In this document: positions 7,278 to 15,359 of the stretch, in pieces | How the letters are laid out: each line of letters starts with the position of its first letter | Numbering within the stretch: the first letter of the stretch is position 1 | Source of the DNA: Propionibacteriaceae bacterium | GTDB lineage: Bacteria > Actinomycetota > Actinomycetes > Propionibacteriales > Propionibacteriaceae | Reading direction: 5' to 3' | Assembly (NCBI GenBank): GCA_031265875.1 | Contig: JAISCA010000007.1 | Coordinates: 1 to 64,000 of the forward strand | Length of the DNA stretch: 64,000 nt | Made by a program: the position numbers and the translations under genes | The notes under the pieces: model-generated | Database searches by the model: none | The model's input: only the letters and a program-made list of their open reading frames with translations | What the model was told of the DNA's origin: nothing

Positions 7278-8903
7278 ATGCCGGACCACCGTGACATCAC
7301 CGCCCTACCTGACTTAGCCCGTGGGTCGGGCCGGGTCGGTCCGGTCCGTCAGCGCATGCCGGTCTACGTCGACCTCCTGCCCCCTTGCAATAACGCTTGC
7401 CCAGCCGGTGAGAACATCCAGGAATACCTCCGCCTGGTCAAAGAGGGCCAGCCGGAGGCGGCTTGGCGCGAGTTGGTCAAGAACAACCCCTTCCCCGCCA
7501 TCCACGGCCGCGTCTGCTACCACCCTTGCGAGTCGTCTTGCAACCGGGCCTACCTGGACTCCGCCATCTCCATCCACGGCGTCGAACGCCACCTGGGCGA
7601 TCTGGCCTTGGAGCGGGGCTGGCGATTCGACCGCCCGGAGCGGGCCAGCGGTCTGCGCGTCCTAGTCATCGGCTCCGGCCCGGCCGGCCTGTCGGCCGCC
7701 TACCATCTAGCCCGCCGGGGCCACGAGGTCGAGGTCCGCGACGGGGCCGACGAGCCCGGCGGCATGATGCGCTACGGCATCCCGGAGTACCGCCTGCCGC
7801 GTCAGGTCTTGGACGGCGAGATCGACCGCTTGCGCCAACTCGGCGTCACCTTCGTCCAACGCTCCTGGGTGCGCGACCTGATCGCCGAACAGGCCGAGGG
7901 CCGCTTCGACGCCGTCTTCGTGGCCATCGGGGCCGGGCTGTCCAAGCGGGTCGACATCCCTTCGATGGACGCTGGCAACATCCTCGACGCGGTCACCTTC
8001 CTGAAGGACGTGGCCCAAGGCGAACGGCCCCAGATCGGCCGCAAGGTGGCGGTCTACGGCGGCGGCAACACGGCCATGGACGCCGCCCGGGTGGCCCGGC
8101 GGCTGGGGGCCGAGGAGTCGATCGTGATCTACCGGCGGACCGAGGCCCAGATGCCGGCCCACCCGCAAGAGCGGGACGAGGCCAAACTGGAGGGCGTCGA
8201 CATGCGCTGGTTGCGTACCATCGCCGACGTCGAGCCGACCGGCGTCAAAGTCGAGATCATGGAGTTGGACGACCGGGGCCGGGCCACCGGCACCGGGCGC
8301 TACGAGACCCTGGAGGCCGACACGGTCATCTTGGCCGTGGGCCAGGAGACAGACTCGAACTTCCTCCGCCGCATCCCCGGCATGCGCTTCGAGGACGACG
8401 TGGTCCAGGTCGACCCCAGCACCTTGATGACGGACGTGCCGGGCATCTTCGCCGGCGGCGACGCCGTGCCCAGCGACCGTACGGTCACCATCGGCGTCGG
8501 CCACGGCAAGCGGGCCGCCCGCATGATCGACGCCTGGCTGTATTCCCGTCAGGCCACCCCCAGGGTCAAACATCCGGTCATCGAGTACGACCGCCTGAAC
8601 CTGTGGTACTTCGGAGACAACAGCCGTCGTAAGCAATCCGAACTGGCTATCGACGAACGCACCGGTTTCGAGGAGATCGTGCGCGGCTTGGAGCCGGAGG
8701 AGGCTCTCTACGAGGCCACCCGCTGTCTGTCCTGCGGCAACTGCATCGAGTGCGACGGCTGCCTCGGGGCCTGCCCGGAGGACGCTGTGATCAAACTCGG
8801 CAAGGGTTTGAGATACCGCTACGACTACGCCAAATGCACCGGCTGCGCGACCTGTTACGAGCAGTGCCCGGTCCACGCCATCGAGATGATTTCGGAGCGC
8901 TGA
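7278..8903 (+). CDS. GltD-like NAD(P)H:acceptor oxidoreductase with C-terminal ferredoxin domain
   Basis: A 541-residue flavoprotein related to the glutamate synthase small subunit. The N-terminal Fe-S domain carries CNNACPAGENIQEY and CYHPCESSCNRA (about residues 38-85). The FAD-binding GSGPAGLSAAYHLARRGHEV (about residue 133) and the NAD(P)-binding VYGGGNTAMDAARVARRLGA follow. The last ~60 residues add two clusters, CLSCGNCIECDGCLGACPE and CTGCATCYEQCPV. No glutamate synthase large subunit is adjacent. nifJ follows after one base, so the likely job is to move electrons between the PFOR/ferredoxin pool and NAD(P)H. GGAG precedes the ATG. Confidence 0.88.
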   Translation: MPDHRDITALPDLARGSGRVGPVRQRMPVYVDLLPPCNNACPAGENIQEYLRLVKEGQPEAAWRELVKNNPFPAIHGRVCYHPCESSCNRAYLDSAISIHGVERHLGDLALERGWRFDRPERASGLRVLVIGSGPAGLSAAYHLARRGHEVEVRDGADEPGGMMRYGIPEYRLPRQVLDGEIDRLRQLGVTFVQRSWVRDLIAEQAEGRFDAVFVAIGAGLSKRVDIPSMDAGNILDAVTFLKDVAQGERPQIGRKVAVYGGGNTAMDAARVARRLGAEESIVIYRRTEAQMPAHPQERDEAKLEGVDMRWLRTIADVEPTGVKVEIMELDDRGRATGTGRYETLEADTVILAVGQETDSNFLRRIPGMRFEDDVVQVDPSTLMTDVPGIFAGGDAVPSDRTVTIGVGHGKRAARMIDAWLYSRQATPRVKHPVIEYDRLNLWYFGDNSRRKQSELAIDERTGFEEIVRGLEPEEALYEATRCLSCGNCIECDGCLGACPEDAVIKLGKGLRYRYDYAKCTGCATCYEQCPVHAIEMISER

Positions 8904-8904
8904 G

Positions 8905-11900
8905 ATGAACCAGACCGCCCAATCGGACCACTCGCCCGCCGAGCCCGCCCTGAGCCTAGGCCAGATCACCCAATTCGACCGTCCGGCCCCGGGCCGGGCC
9001 ATCATCGACGGCAATGAGGCGGCCGCCTCGGTGGCCTACCGCTGCAACGAGTTGTGCGCCATCTATCCCATCACCCCCAGCTCCACCATGGCCGAGTTGG
9101 CCGACGAGTGGTCGGCCCAGCACCGGCCCAACATCTGGGGCACGGTGCCGACCGTGATCGAGATGCAATCCGAGGCCGGCGCGGCCGGGGCCATGCACGG
9201 CGCCCTCCAGGGCGGCGCCATGTCGACCACCTTCACCGCCTCCCAGGGCTTGCTGTTGATGATCCCGAACATGTACAAGATCGCCGGTGAACTGACTTCG
9301 ACCGTCTTCCACGTCGCGGCTCGCTCCCTGGCCACCCAGGGGCTGTCCATCTTCGGCGACCACCAAGACGTCATGGCGGTGCGCCAGACCGGCTTCGCCC
9401 TGCTGTCGGCCGCCTCGGTCCAAGAGGCGCACGACTTCGCTCTGGTGGCCCAGGTCGCGACCATGGAGTCGAGGGTGCCCTTCCTGCACTTCTTCGACGG
9501 CTTCCGCACCTCGCACGAGGTCAACACCTTGAACATGTTGTCGGACGACGACATCCGCTCGCTCATCACCAACGACCTGGTGCGCGAGCACCGCGAACGC
9601 GCCCTCACCCCGGAGCACCCCTTCATCCGGGGCACCGCCCAGAACCCGGACACCTACTTCCAGGCCCGCGAGTCCGCCAACCCCTACTACGCCCGCGTGC
9701 CGGCGGTGGTGGCCGACGTCATGGGCCGCTTCGCCGAGCTGACCGGCCGGTCCTACGACCTGGTGCAGTACTACGGCCACCCCGAGGCCGACCGGGTCGT
9801 CGTGGTGATGGGCTCGGGCGGGCAGACCGTGCGCTCCACCATCGACTACCTGAACCAGCGCGGCGACAAGGTCGGCGCCATCCAAATCCGGCTCTACCGC
9901 CCCTGGCCGACCGAGCAGTTCCTAGCCGCCCTGCCGGCCAGCGTGACCAAGCTGGCGGTGCTGGACCGGACCAAGGAGCCGGGCGCCAACGGCGAACCGA
10001 TGTACCTCGACGTCACGGCCAGCCTGGGCGAGGCCTTCGCCTTAGGCCACCGTCCCACCATGCCCCGGGTGATCGGCGGCCGTTACGGTCTCAGCTCGAA
10101 GGAGTTCACCCCGGCCATGGTGGTCGGCGTCTTCGACGAGTTGGCCAAGGCCAGCCCCAGGCCGCGCTTCACGGTCGGCATCCGGGACGACGTCTCCTTG
10201 CTGTCGTTGGATTACGATCCTGGCCTCGACGTCGAGGATCCCAAGACGATCAAGGCCGTCTTCTACGGCTTGGGCTCCGACGGCACCGTCGGGGCCAACA
10301 AGAACACCATCAAGATCCTGGGCTCGACCCTGCCGGAGGGCTCCGATCAGCCCTTCCACGCCCAGGGTTACTTCGTCTACGACTCCAAGAAGTCGGGCTC
10401 GCGCACGGTCTCCCACCTGCGCTTCGGCCCGGACCCGATCGAGGCCCCCTACTTGGTGACGCGGGCCGACTTCATCGGCTGCCACCAGTGGTCGATCCTA
10501 GAAAGGGTCGACGTGCTGGCCCAAGCCCGGCCGGGCACCACCTTGTTGATCAACTCGCACTACGGCCCGGACGAGGTCTTCGCCCACTTGCCCGAACCGA
10601 TGCAGCGCAAGATCATCGACCTGGCGGTCCAGGTCCACACCATCGACGCCCTCGAAGTGGCCCGTCAGGCCGGCTTGGGCGGGCGCACCAACACCGTCTT
10701 GCAGACCTGCTTCTTCGCCATCTCCGGCGTCCTGCCCCGGGACGCCGCCATCGCCGCCGTCAAGCAGGCCATCACCAAGACCTACGGCAAGAAGTCGCAG
10801 GAGATCGTACGTAAGAACCACACCGCCGTCGACCACGCCTTGGCCCACCTGCATCAGGTCACGGCGCCGGATCAGCCGGTCGGCCAACGCGGCTTCATCC
10901 CGCCGGTGCCGGACTTCGCCCCCGCCTTCGTCCAGGACGTGACGGCCAAGATGCTGGTCGACCAGGGCGATCAGTTGCCGGTCTCGGCCTTGCCGGCGGA
11001 CGGCTCGTATCCCTCCGGCACGACCCAGTACGAGAAACGCAACATCTCTGACATCGTGGCGGTCTGGGACCCCGAGGCCTGCATCCAATGCGGCAACTGT
11101 GCCTTCGTCTGCCCGCACGCCGTGCTGCGGGCCAAGTTCTATCCCGACGCCGCCGGGAGCCAGGCCCCGCCCGGTTTCAAGCAGACCCGGCTCAACGCCG
11201 CCGGCCTGCCCGACTCCTCCTACACCCTCCAGGTCTACGCCGAGGATTGCACCGGCTGCGGCCTGTGTTACGAGGCCTGCCCGGTGCGGGTGCCGCGCGA
11301 GCCGGGCCGGCGGGCCATCAACCTGGCCTCGATGATGGACAAGGACCAGGCCCGGGCCGAGGTCGCCTTCTTCGAGACCCTGCCCGTCAATGACCGTTCC
11401 CGGCTCGACTTCGGCACCGTGCGCGGGGCCCAGTACCTAGAGCCCCTGTTCGAGTTCTCGGGGGCCTGCTCCGGCTGCGGCGAGACTCCGTACCTCAAAT
11501 TGGTCAGCCAACTCTTCGGCGACCGGGCCACGGTCGCCAACGCCACCGGCTGCTCCTCCATCTACGGCGGCAACCTGCCCACCACGCCCTGGGCCAAGAA
11601 CGCCGACGGCCGCGGCCCGGCCTGGTCCAACTCCCTGTTCGAGGACAACGCCGAGTTCGGTCTCGGGCTGCGCTTGGCGGCCGACTTGCAGCGTGACCTG
11701 GCCAAGGTCCGGTTGCGTGAGTTGCGCGAGGCCATCGGGCCCCAGCTGGTGGACCAGGTCCTGGGCGCCCCGCAGCGCTACGAGTCCGACATCCGGGCCC
11801 AGTTCGACCGCATCGCGGAGCTGAAGGAGGCCGTATTGCCGCTGCTGGAGGACGACGAGAAGACGGTCCGGACCAAGGCCAAAGACCTGCTCTACCTGGC

Positions 11901-12663
11901 CGACCACTTGGTCCGGCGGTCGGTTTGGATCGTGGGCGGGGACGGCTGGGCCTACGACATCGGCTCCTCCGGGGTGGACCACGTCCTGGCCTCGGGCCGT
12001 GACATCAACATCCTGGTGATGGACACCGAAGTTTATTCCAACACCGGTGGCCAGGCTTCCAAGTCGACCCCCTTGGGGGCGGTGGCCAAGTTCGCCGCCG
12101 CCGGCAAGCGGACCAACAAGAAAGACCTGGCTCTGCAGGCCATCGCCTACGGCAACGTCTACGTCGCCCGGGTCGCCCTGGGGGCCGATCCCCAGCAGAC
12201 CCTGAAGGCCTTCCGCGAGGCCGAGGCCTACCCCGGCCCCTCCCTCATCATCGCCTACTGCCACTGCATCGCCCACGGCATCGACATGAAGGACGGCCTG
12301 GGCCAGCAGTACCGGGCGGTCAACTCGGGCCACTGGCCGCTGATCCGGTACAACCCGGTGACGCGCTGGGAGGGCGGCAACCCCTTCCTGCTCGACTCGC
12401 CCCGGCCCCGCTTGAAGATGAAGGACTACATCTACCGCGAGCTGCGCTACAAGATGCTGCAGAGCTCCGACCCGGACGAGGCCCGGCGTCTGGAGGAGCT
12501 GGCCCAGCACACGGCCGACCAGCGCTGGGCCCAGTACGAGGAGATGGCCACCCGTTCGGCCGCCGACTTCGCCGCCGACGCCACCGACGAACAGATCCGG
12601 GGCGAGCGCACCGGCGACCACTCGGCCCACCCCACCAGCACCAGCCCCTACACCCTGGCCTAA
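8905..12663 (+). CDS. nifJ: pyruvate:ferredoxin (flavodoxin) oxidoreductase
   Basis: A 1,252-residue single-chain PFOR. The N-terminal domain has AYRCNELCAIYPITPSSTMAE and the pyrimidine domain follows. A 2x[4Fe-4S] insert lies at about residues 727-795 (CIQCGNCAFVCPHA and CTGCGLCYEACPV). The C-terminal domain has the proximal cluster motif CSGCGETPY and the TPP/Mg signature GDGWAYDIG with DTEVYSNTGGQASKSTP. It oxidises pyruvate with CoA to acetyl-CoA and CO2, reducing ferredoxin or flavodoxin, in the cytoplasm of anaerobic or microaerobic cells. The length is normal for the family. It is probably co-transcribed with the GltD-like gene, one base apart. Confidence 0.97.
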   Translation: MNQTAQSDHSPAEPALSLGQITQFDRPAPGRAIIDGNEAAASVAYRCNELCAIYPITPSSTMAELADEWSAQHRPNIWGTVPTVIEMQSEAGAAGAMHGALQGGAMSTTFTASQGLLLMIPNMYKIAGELTSTVFHVAARSLATQGLSIFGDHQDVMAVRQTGFALLSAASVQEAHDFALVAQVATMESRVPFLHFFDGFRTSHEVNTLNMLSDDDIRSLITNDLVREHRERALTPEHPFIRGTAQNPDTYFQARESANPYYARVPAVVADVMGRFAELTGRSYDLVQYYGHPEADRVVVVMGSGGQTVRSTIDYLNQRGDKVGAIQIRLYRPWPTEQFLAALPASVTKLAVLDRTKEPGANGEPMYLDVTASLGEAFALGHRPTMPRVIGGRYGLSSKEFTPAMVVGVFDELAKASPRPRFTVGIRDDVSLLSLDYDPGLDVEDPKTIKAVFYGLGSDGTVGANKNTIKILGSTLPEGSDQPFHAQGYFVYDSKKSGSRTVSHLRFGPDPIEAPYLVTRADFIGCHQWSILERVDVLAQARPGTTLLINSHYGPDEVFAHLPEPMQRKIIDLAVQVHTIDALEVARQAGLGGRTNTVLQTCFFAISGVLPRDAAIAAVKQAITKTYGKKSQEIVRKNHTAVDHALAHLHQVTAPDQPVGQRGFIPPVPDFAPAFVQDVTAKMLVDQGDQLPVSALPADGSYPSGTTQYEKRNISDIVAVWDPEACIQCGNCAFVCPHAVLRAKFYPDAAGSQAPPGFKQTRLNAAGLPDSSYTLQVYAEDCTGCGLCYEACPVRVPREPGRRAINLASMMDKDQARAEVAFFETLPVNDRSRLDFGTVRGAQYLEPLFEFSGACSGCGETPYLKLVSQLFGDRATVANATGCSSIYGGNLPTTPWAKNADGRGPAWSNSLFEDNAEFGLGLRLAADLQRDLAKVRLRELREAIGPQLVDQVLGAPQRYESDIRAQFDRIAELKEAVLPLLEDDEKTVRTKAKDLLYLADHLVRRSVWIVGGDGWAYDIGSSGVDHVLASGRDINILVMDTEVYSNTGGQASKSTPLGAVAKFAAAGKRTNKKDLALQAIAYGNVYVARVALGADPQQTLKAFREAEAYPGPSLIIAYCHCIAHGIDMKDGLGQQYRAVNSGHWPLIRYNPVTRWEGGNPFLLDSPRPRLKMKDYIYRELRYKMLQSSDPDEARRLEELAQHTADQRWAQYEEMATRSAADFAADATDEQIRGERTGDHSAHPTSTSPYTLA

Positions 12664-12740
12664 AGGGGGTAAGGGCTCGCCGTCCGCTCGCCGCTCCCGG
12701 CAGTCGTTCCCGCCCGCTCGTCAACCGGCTCGTCGCCGAC

Positions 12741-12800
12741 CGAGCACTTGGACCCGTCGACACGCCGAAATGATGGTTGTAACTGTCCGATCGCGGTGAC
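12741..12800 (+). repeat. dispersed intergenic repeat, copy B
   Basis: This holds CGAGCACTTG, then CGACACGCCGAAA, then the core GTTGTAACTGTCCGATCG (12776-12793). It aligns over nearly 60 bases with copy G near 51657 and copy C near 19937. It lies 78 bases after nifJ. Confidence 0.65.
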
Positions 12801-12948
12801 GCATCGGTCGAGGGACCGCACCGTGGAAGGGCGGGGCATGGCCTTGGTGGATTTATGTATACAAATGTGGACACAAGCTGGGAAGTCGTGCTAGCGTCCT
12901 GTCACGGCCTGAGCGGACCGAACCGACCACGACTGTGAGGAGACGGCG

Positions 12949-13011
12949 ATGAATCTGATCGCGCTGCCGCTCAGCAGTTGTGGCTTTGCTTCCTTGTGTT
13001 GTCGTCGCTGA
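12949..13011 (+). CDS. 20-codon leader peptide with cysteines (SLCCRR end)
   Basis: A short ORF begins at ATG 12949 behind a strong ribosome-binding site (GAGGAG, six bases upstream) and ends at TGA 13011. It contains Cys at codon 11 and adjacent Cys codons at 17-18, ending in Cys-Cys-Arg-Arg. Eighty-four bases later the permease gene of a peptide-type ABC transporter begins, and a hairpin (13049-13063, extendable to 13041-13074) lies between. Actinobacteria use cysteine-containing upstream ORFs to attenuate sulfur-acquisition genes when charged tRNA-Cys is short. The position and content fit that model; translation itself is not shown. Confidence 0.6.
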   Translation: MNLIALPLSSCGFASLCCRR

Positions 13012-13040
13012 ACGATTGACGCCGCCCCCCACCCATCTCC

Positions 13041-13074
13041 GAGCCGCCACTGGTTGGACCAGTCGGACGGGCTC
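13041..13074 (+). promoter_or_regulatory. hairpin between leader ORF and transporter
   Basis: An inner perfect stem ACTGGT/ACCAGT with loop tgg (13049-13063) is extended by GAGCC/GGGCTC at 13041 and 13069-13074. It lies 30 bases after the leader ORF stop and ends 11 bases before the GAGGA ribosome-binding site of the permease. It could act as an attenuator or translation-coupling structure. No T-run follows, so it is not a classic terminator. Confidence 0.4.
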
Positions 13075-13095
13075 CCCTTCGATCGAGGACTGAAG

Positions 13096-14331
13096 ATGCT
13101 CGTACGCCCTTCCGGCGGGACTGTTCTTGTTGTGCCGGGCCTCGTGTCCGACCCGGCCTCCCCCACCCCCACCCCGGTCGAGCCGGCCGCTGGGTCTGGT
13201 TCAATCGCCGCACCCAGCCCGGCTCGACCAGGGTCGCACCCAGGCCCAGGCCCCACCACGGCCCCGGGCCTAACCGCAATCCCATCCCCACACCCAGAGC
13301 CAAGCTCAGGTCAGGCCGGTCAATTCGAGTCCGTCCCGGCGCTGGGCTCCGGCCTTACGAGCGACCGCTGGCCCCAGCGGTGGCGCGGGCCGCGTAACGT
13401 CGTCCGCCGTCTGCTACAGGGTCTGCTGGTGGTCTGGGCGGCCGCCACTTTGACCTTCATCGCCGTCCAGCTCTCGCCCGGCGAGACCATCAACACCTTG
13501 TTGGGGCCGAACTCCAACGACCCGGTCTTACGGGCCCAGGTGATCCAGGACTGGGGGCTCGACCACCCGGCCGTGGTGCAATACCTGCTCTACTTCGGGC
13601 GGCTGCTGCGGGGCGACATGGGTGTGTCGTACATCGAGCACCGTCCGGTCTCCGAACTGCTGGCCGATCAATTCCCAGCCACCATCGAGTTGACGCTGTG
13701 GGCGGCGGGCTTGGCCGTCGTCTTGGCTGTGGCGCTGGCGATCCTGACTTCCCGCCCCGCGCGGCTAGGCCGGGCGGTCAGCCAATTCCTCGAGCTGGCT
13801 GTGGTCTCGGCTCCGCCGTTCTGGATCGGTATGTTGCTGCTGGCCGTCTTCTCCTTCCGGCTCGGCCTCTTCCCGGTGGCGGGGACCGGCGGGGTCCGCG
13901 CCGTCGTCCTGCCGGCCTTGGCCGTCGGTCTGCCGATCGGCTGCTTCTTGGCTCAGATCCTGCGCGAGGGCTTGGACCGGGCCTTGGAACAACCCTTCGC
14001 CCTGACCGCCCAGGCCCGGGGGATGGGCCTGGGCGCCGTCAAGTTGGTCCACGCCCTGCGCCACGCCGCCCTGCCGGCCCTGACCGTGGGCGGCTTGGCG
14101 GTGGGCAATCTGCTGGGCGGGGCCGTCATCTGCGAGCAGGTCTTCGGCCGGGCCGGCCTGGGGCAATTGGCTGTCAACGCCATCAACAGCAAGGACATCC
14201 CCATCATCTTGGCCATCGCGTTGTTGGCCGCCATCGTCTTCGTCGTCATCACGACCCTGCTCGACTTGGTCTACCTGCTGGTCGATCCCCGTTTACGCGG
14301 CCAGTCGCAGTGGCAGGAGGCCAACGCATGA
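13096..14331 (+). CDS. peptide-type ABC transporter permease (DppB-like)
   Basis: A 411-residue protein. The first ~95 residues are a Pro/Ala/Ser-rich tail (many PSPxPxP units), followed by the usual DppB architecture of six helices. NVVRRLLQGLLVVWAAATLTFIAVQLSPGE is the first helix and the EAA loop is AQARGMGLGAVKLVHALRHAALPALT. It forms the channel with the DppC-like product of the next gene, which overlaps it by four bases. ATG 13096 is preferred because GAGGA lies upstream; an in-frame TTG at 13054 would overlap the leader hairpin. The long disordered tail is unusual for the family. Confidence 0.88.
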   Translation: MLVRPSGGTVLVVPGLVSDPASPTPTPVEPAAGSGSIAAPSPARPGSHPGPGPTTAPGLTAIPSPHPEPSSGQAGQFESVPALGSGLTSDRWPQRWRGPRNVVRRLLQGLLVVWAAATLTFIAVQLSPGETINTLLGPNSNDPVLRAQVIQDWGLDHPAVVQYLLYFGRLLRGDMGVSYIEHRPVSELLADQFPATIELTLWAAGLAVVLAVALAILTSRPARLGRAVSQFLELAVVSAPPFWIGMLLLAVFSFRLGLFPVAGTGGVRAVVLPALAVGLPIGCFLAQILREGLDRALEQPFALTAQARGMGLGAVKLVHALRHAALPALTVGGLAVGNLLGGAVICEQVFGRAGLGQLAVNAINSKDIPIILAIALLAAIVFVVITTLLDLVYLLVDPRLRGQSQWQEANA

Positions 14332-15359
14332 CCACCCGCCTGATCGATCCGGCTCTGGCCCCGGGCTGGCCCGGGGCGCCAATCGAGACCGCCCCGTCCG
14401 CGCCGACGGATCGTCCGGCCGACTTGTCCGCTACCCGCCCGGCGCCCGCTTCGGCTCGGATTTCCACCGCACCAGGGGACCAGACGACCGCCCCTGACCT
14501 CGCCCCGACCGCCCAGCAGCGGGCCTGGCGCCGGGCCCGCGCCGCCTCCCGGCGGCGTTGGCCGCTCGGCCTGATCGCCTCGCTGGCGATCTTGAGCGTC
14601 GTCTTGACGGCGGCCTTCTTCCCCCACTGGCTGAGCCAGGTCGATCCCACCGCGACCGACTTGATGGCGGTCAACCGGCCGCCCTCCTGGGCTCATCCGG
14701 CCGGCACCGACTACCTCGGCCGCGATGTCTTCGCCCGTATCGTCTACGGCGCCCGCCACTCCCTCCTGATCGGGCTCGGGGCCACCGCCATCTCGGCTCT
14801 GATCGGTGTCGTGCTGGGGGTGCTGGCCGGTATCTCCAAACCATGGGTCGATACGGCAGTCTCCCGGTTCGTCGACATCTTGGCCGCTTTCCCCGGCATC
14901 CTGCTGGCCCTGGTGGTGATCGCCCTGATCGGTCCCGGACTGGTCAATCTGATCGTCGCCCTGGGCGTCTCCCACATTCCTTCCTACGCCCGGGTGGTGC
15001 GGGCCCAAACCGGGCAGGTGGTTCGCTCCGACTACGTCGAACAGGCCCGTACCCTGGGCTGGGGCCGGTTCGGCCTGACTTGGCGGCACGTCTTGCCCAA
15101 CGCCCTGGGCGTGGTGCCGGTGCTGGCCACCATCGGCCTGGGCGGCGCCATCGTCGGGGCCGCCGCCCTCAGCTTCATCGGCATGGGTCCCCAGCCGCCG
15201 ACCCCGGAGTGGGGAGCCATCCTGGCCGAGTCGCGTAATTATCTGCGCCAAGCCTGGTGGACCGGTGTCCTGCCCGGGGTGGCCCTGACCGCCACCGTCA
15301 TCGCCTCGACCGTGGTGGGCCGGACCTGGCAAGCCAGCTCCGAGCGGAGGACGCCATGA
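14328..15359 (+). CDS. peptide-type ABC transporter permease (DppC-like)
   Basis: A 343-residue permease. After a ~70-residue Pro/Ala/Thr-rich N-terminus it shows the DppC order: a first helix (LGLIASLAILSVVLTAAFFP), the conserved HPAGTDYLGRDVFARIVYGARHSLLIG block, and the EAA motif VEQARTLGWGRFGLTWRHVLPNAL. It pairs with the upstream DppB-like subunit in the membrane. Its ATG overlaps the previous stop (ATGA), and its own stop overlaps the ATPase gene in the same way, showing tight translational coupling. Confidence 0.92.
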   Translation: MTTRLIDPALAPGWPGAPIETAPSAPTDRPADLSATRPAPASARISTAPGDQTTAPDLAPTAQQRAWRRARAASRRRWPLGLIASLAILSVVLTAAFFPHWLSQVDPTATDLMAVNRPPSWAHPAGTDYLGRDVFARIVYGARHSLLIGLGATAISALIGVVLGVLAGISKPWVDTAVSRFVDILAAFPGILLALVVIALIGPGLVNLIVALGVSHIPSYARVVRAQTGQVVRSDYVEQARTLGWGRFGLTWRHVLPNALGVVPVLATIGLGGAIVGAAALSFIGMGPQPPTPEWGAILAESRNYLRQAWWTGVLPGVALTATVIASTVVGRTWQASSERRTP

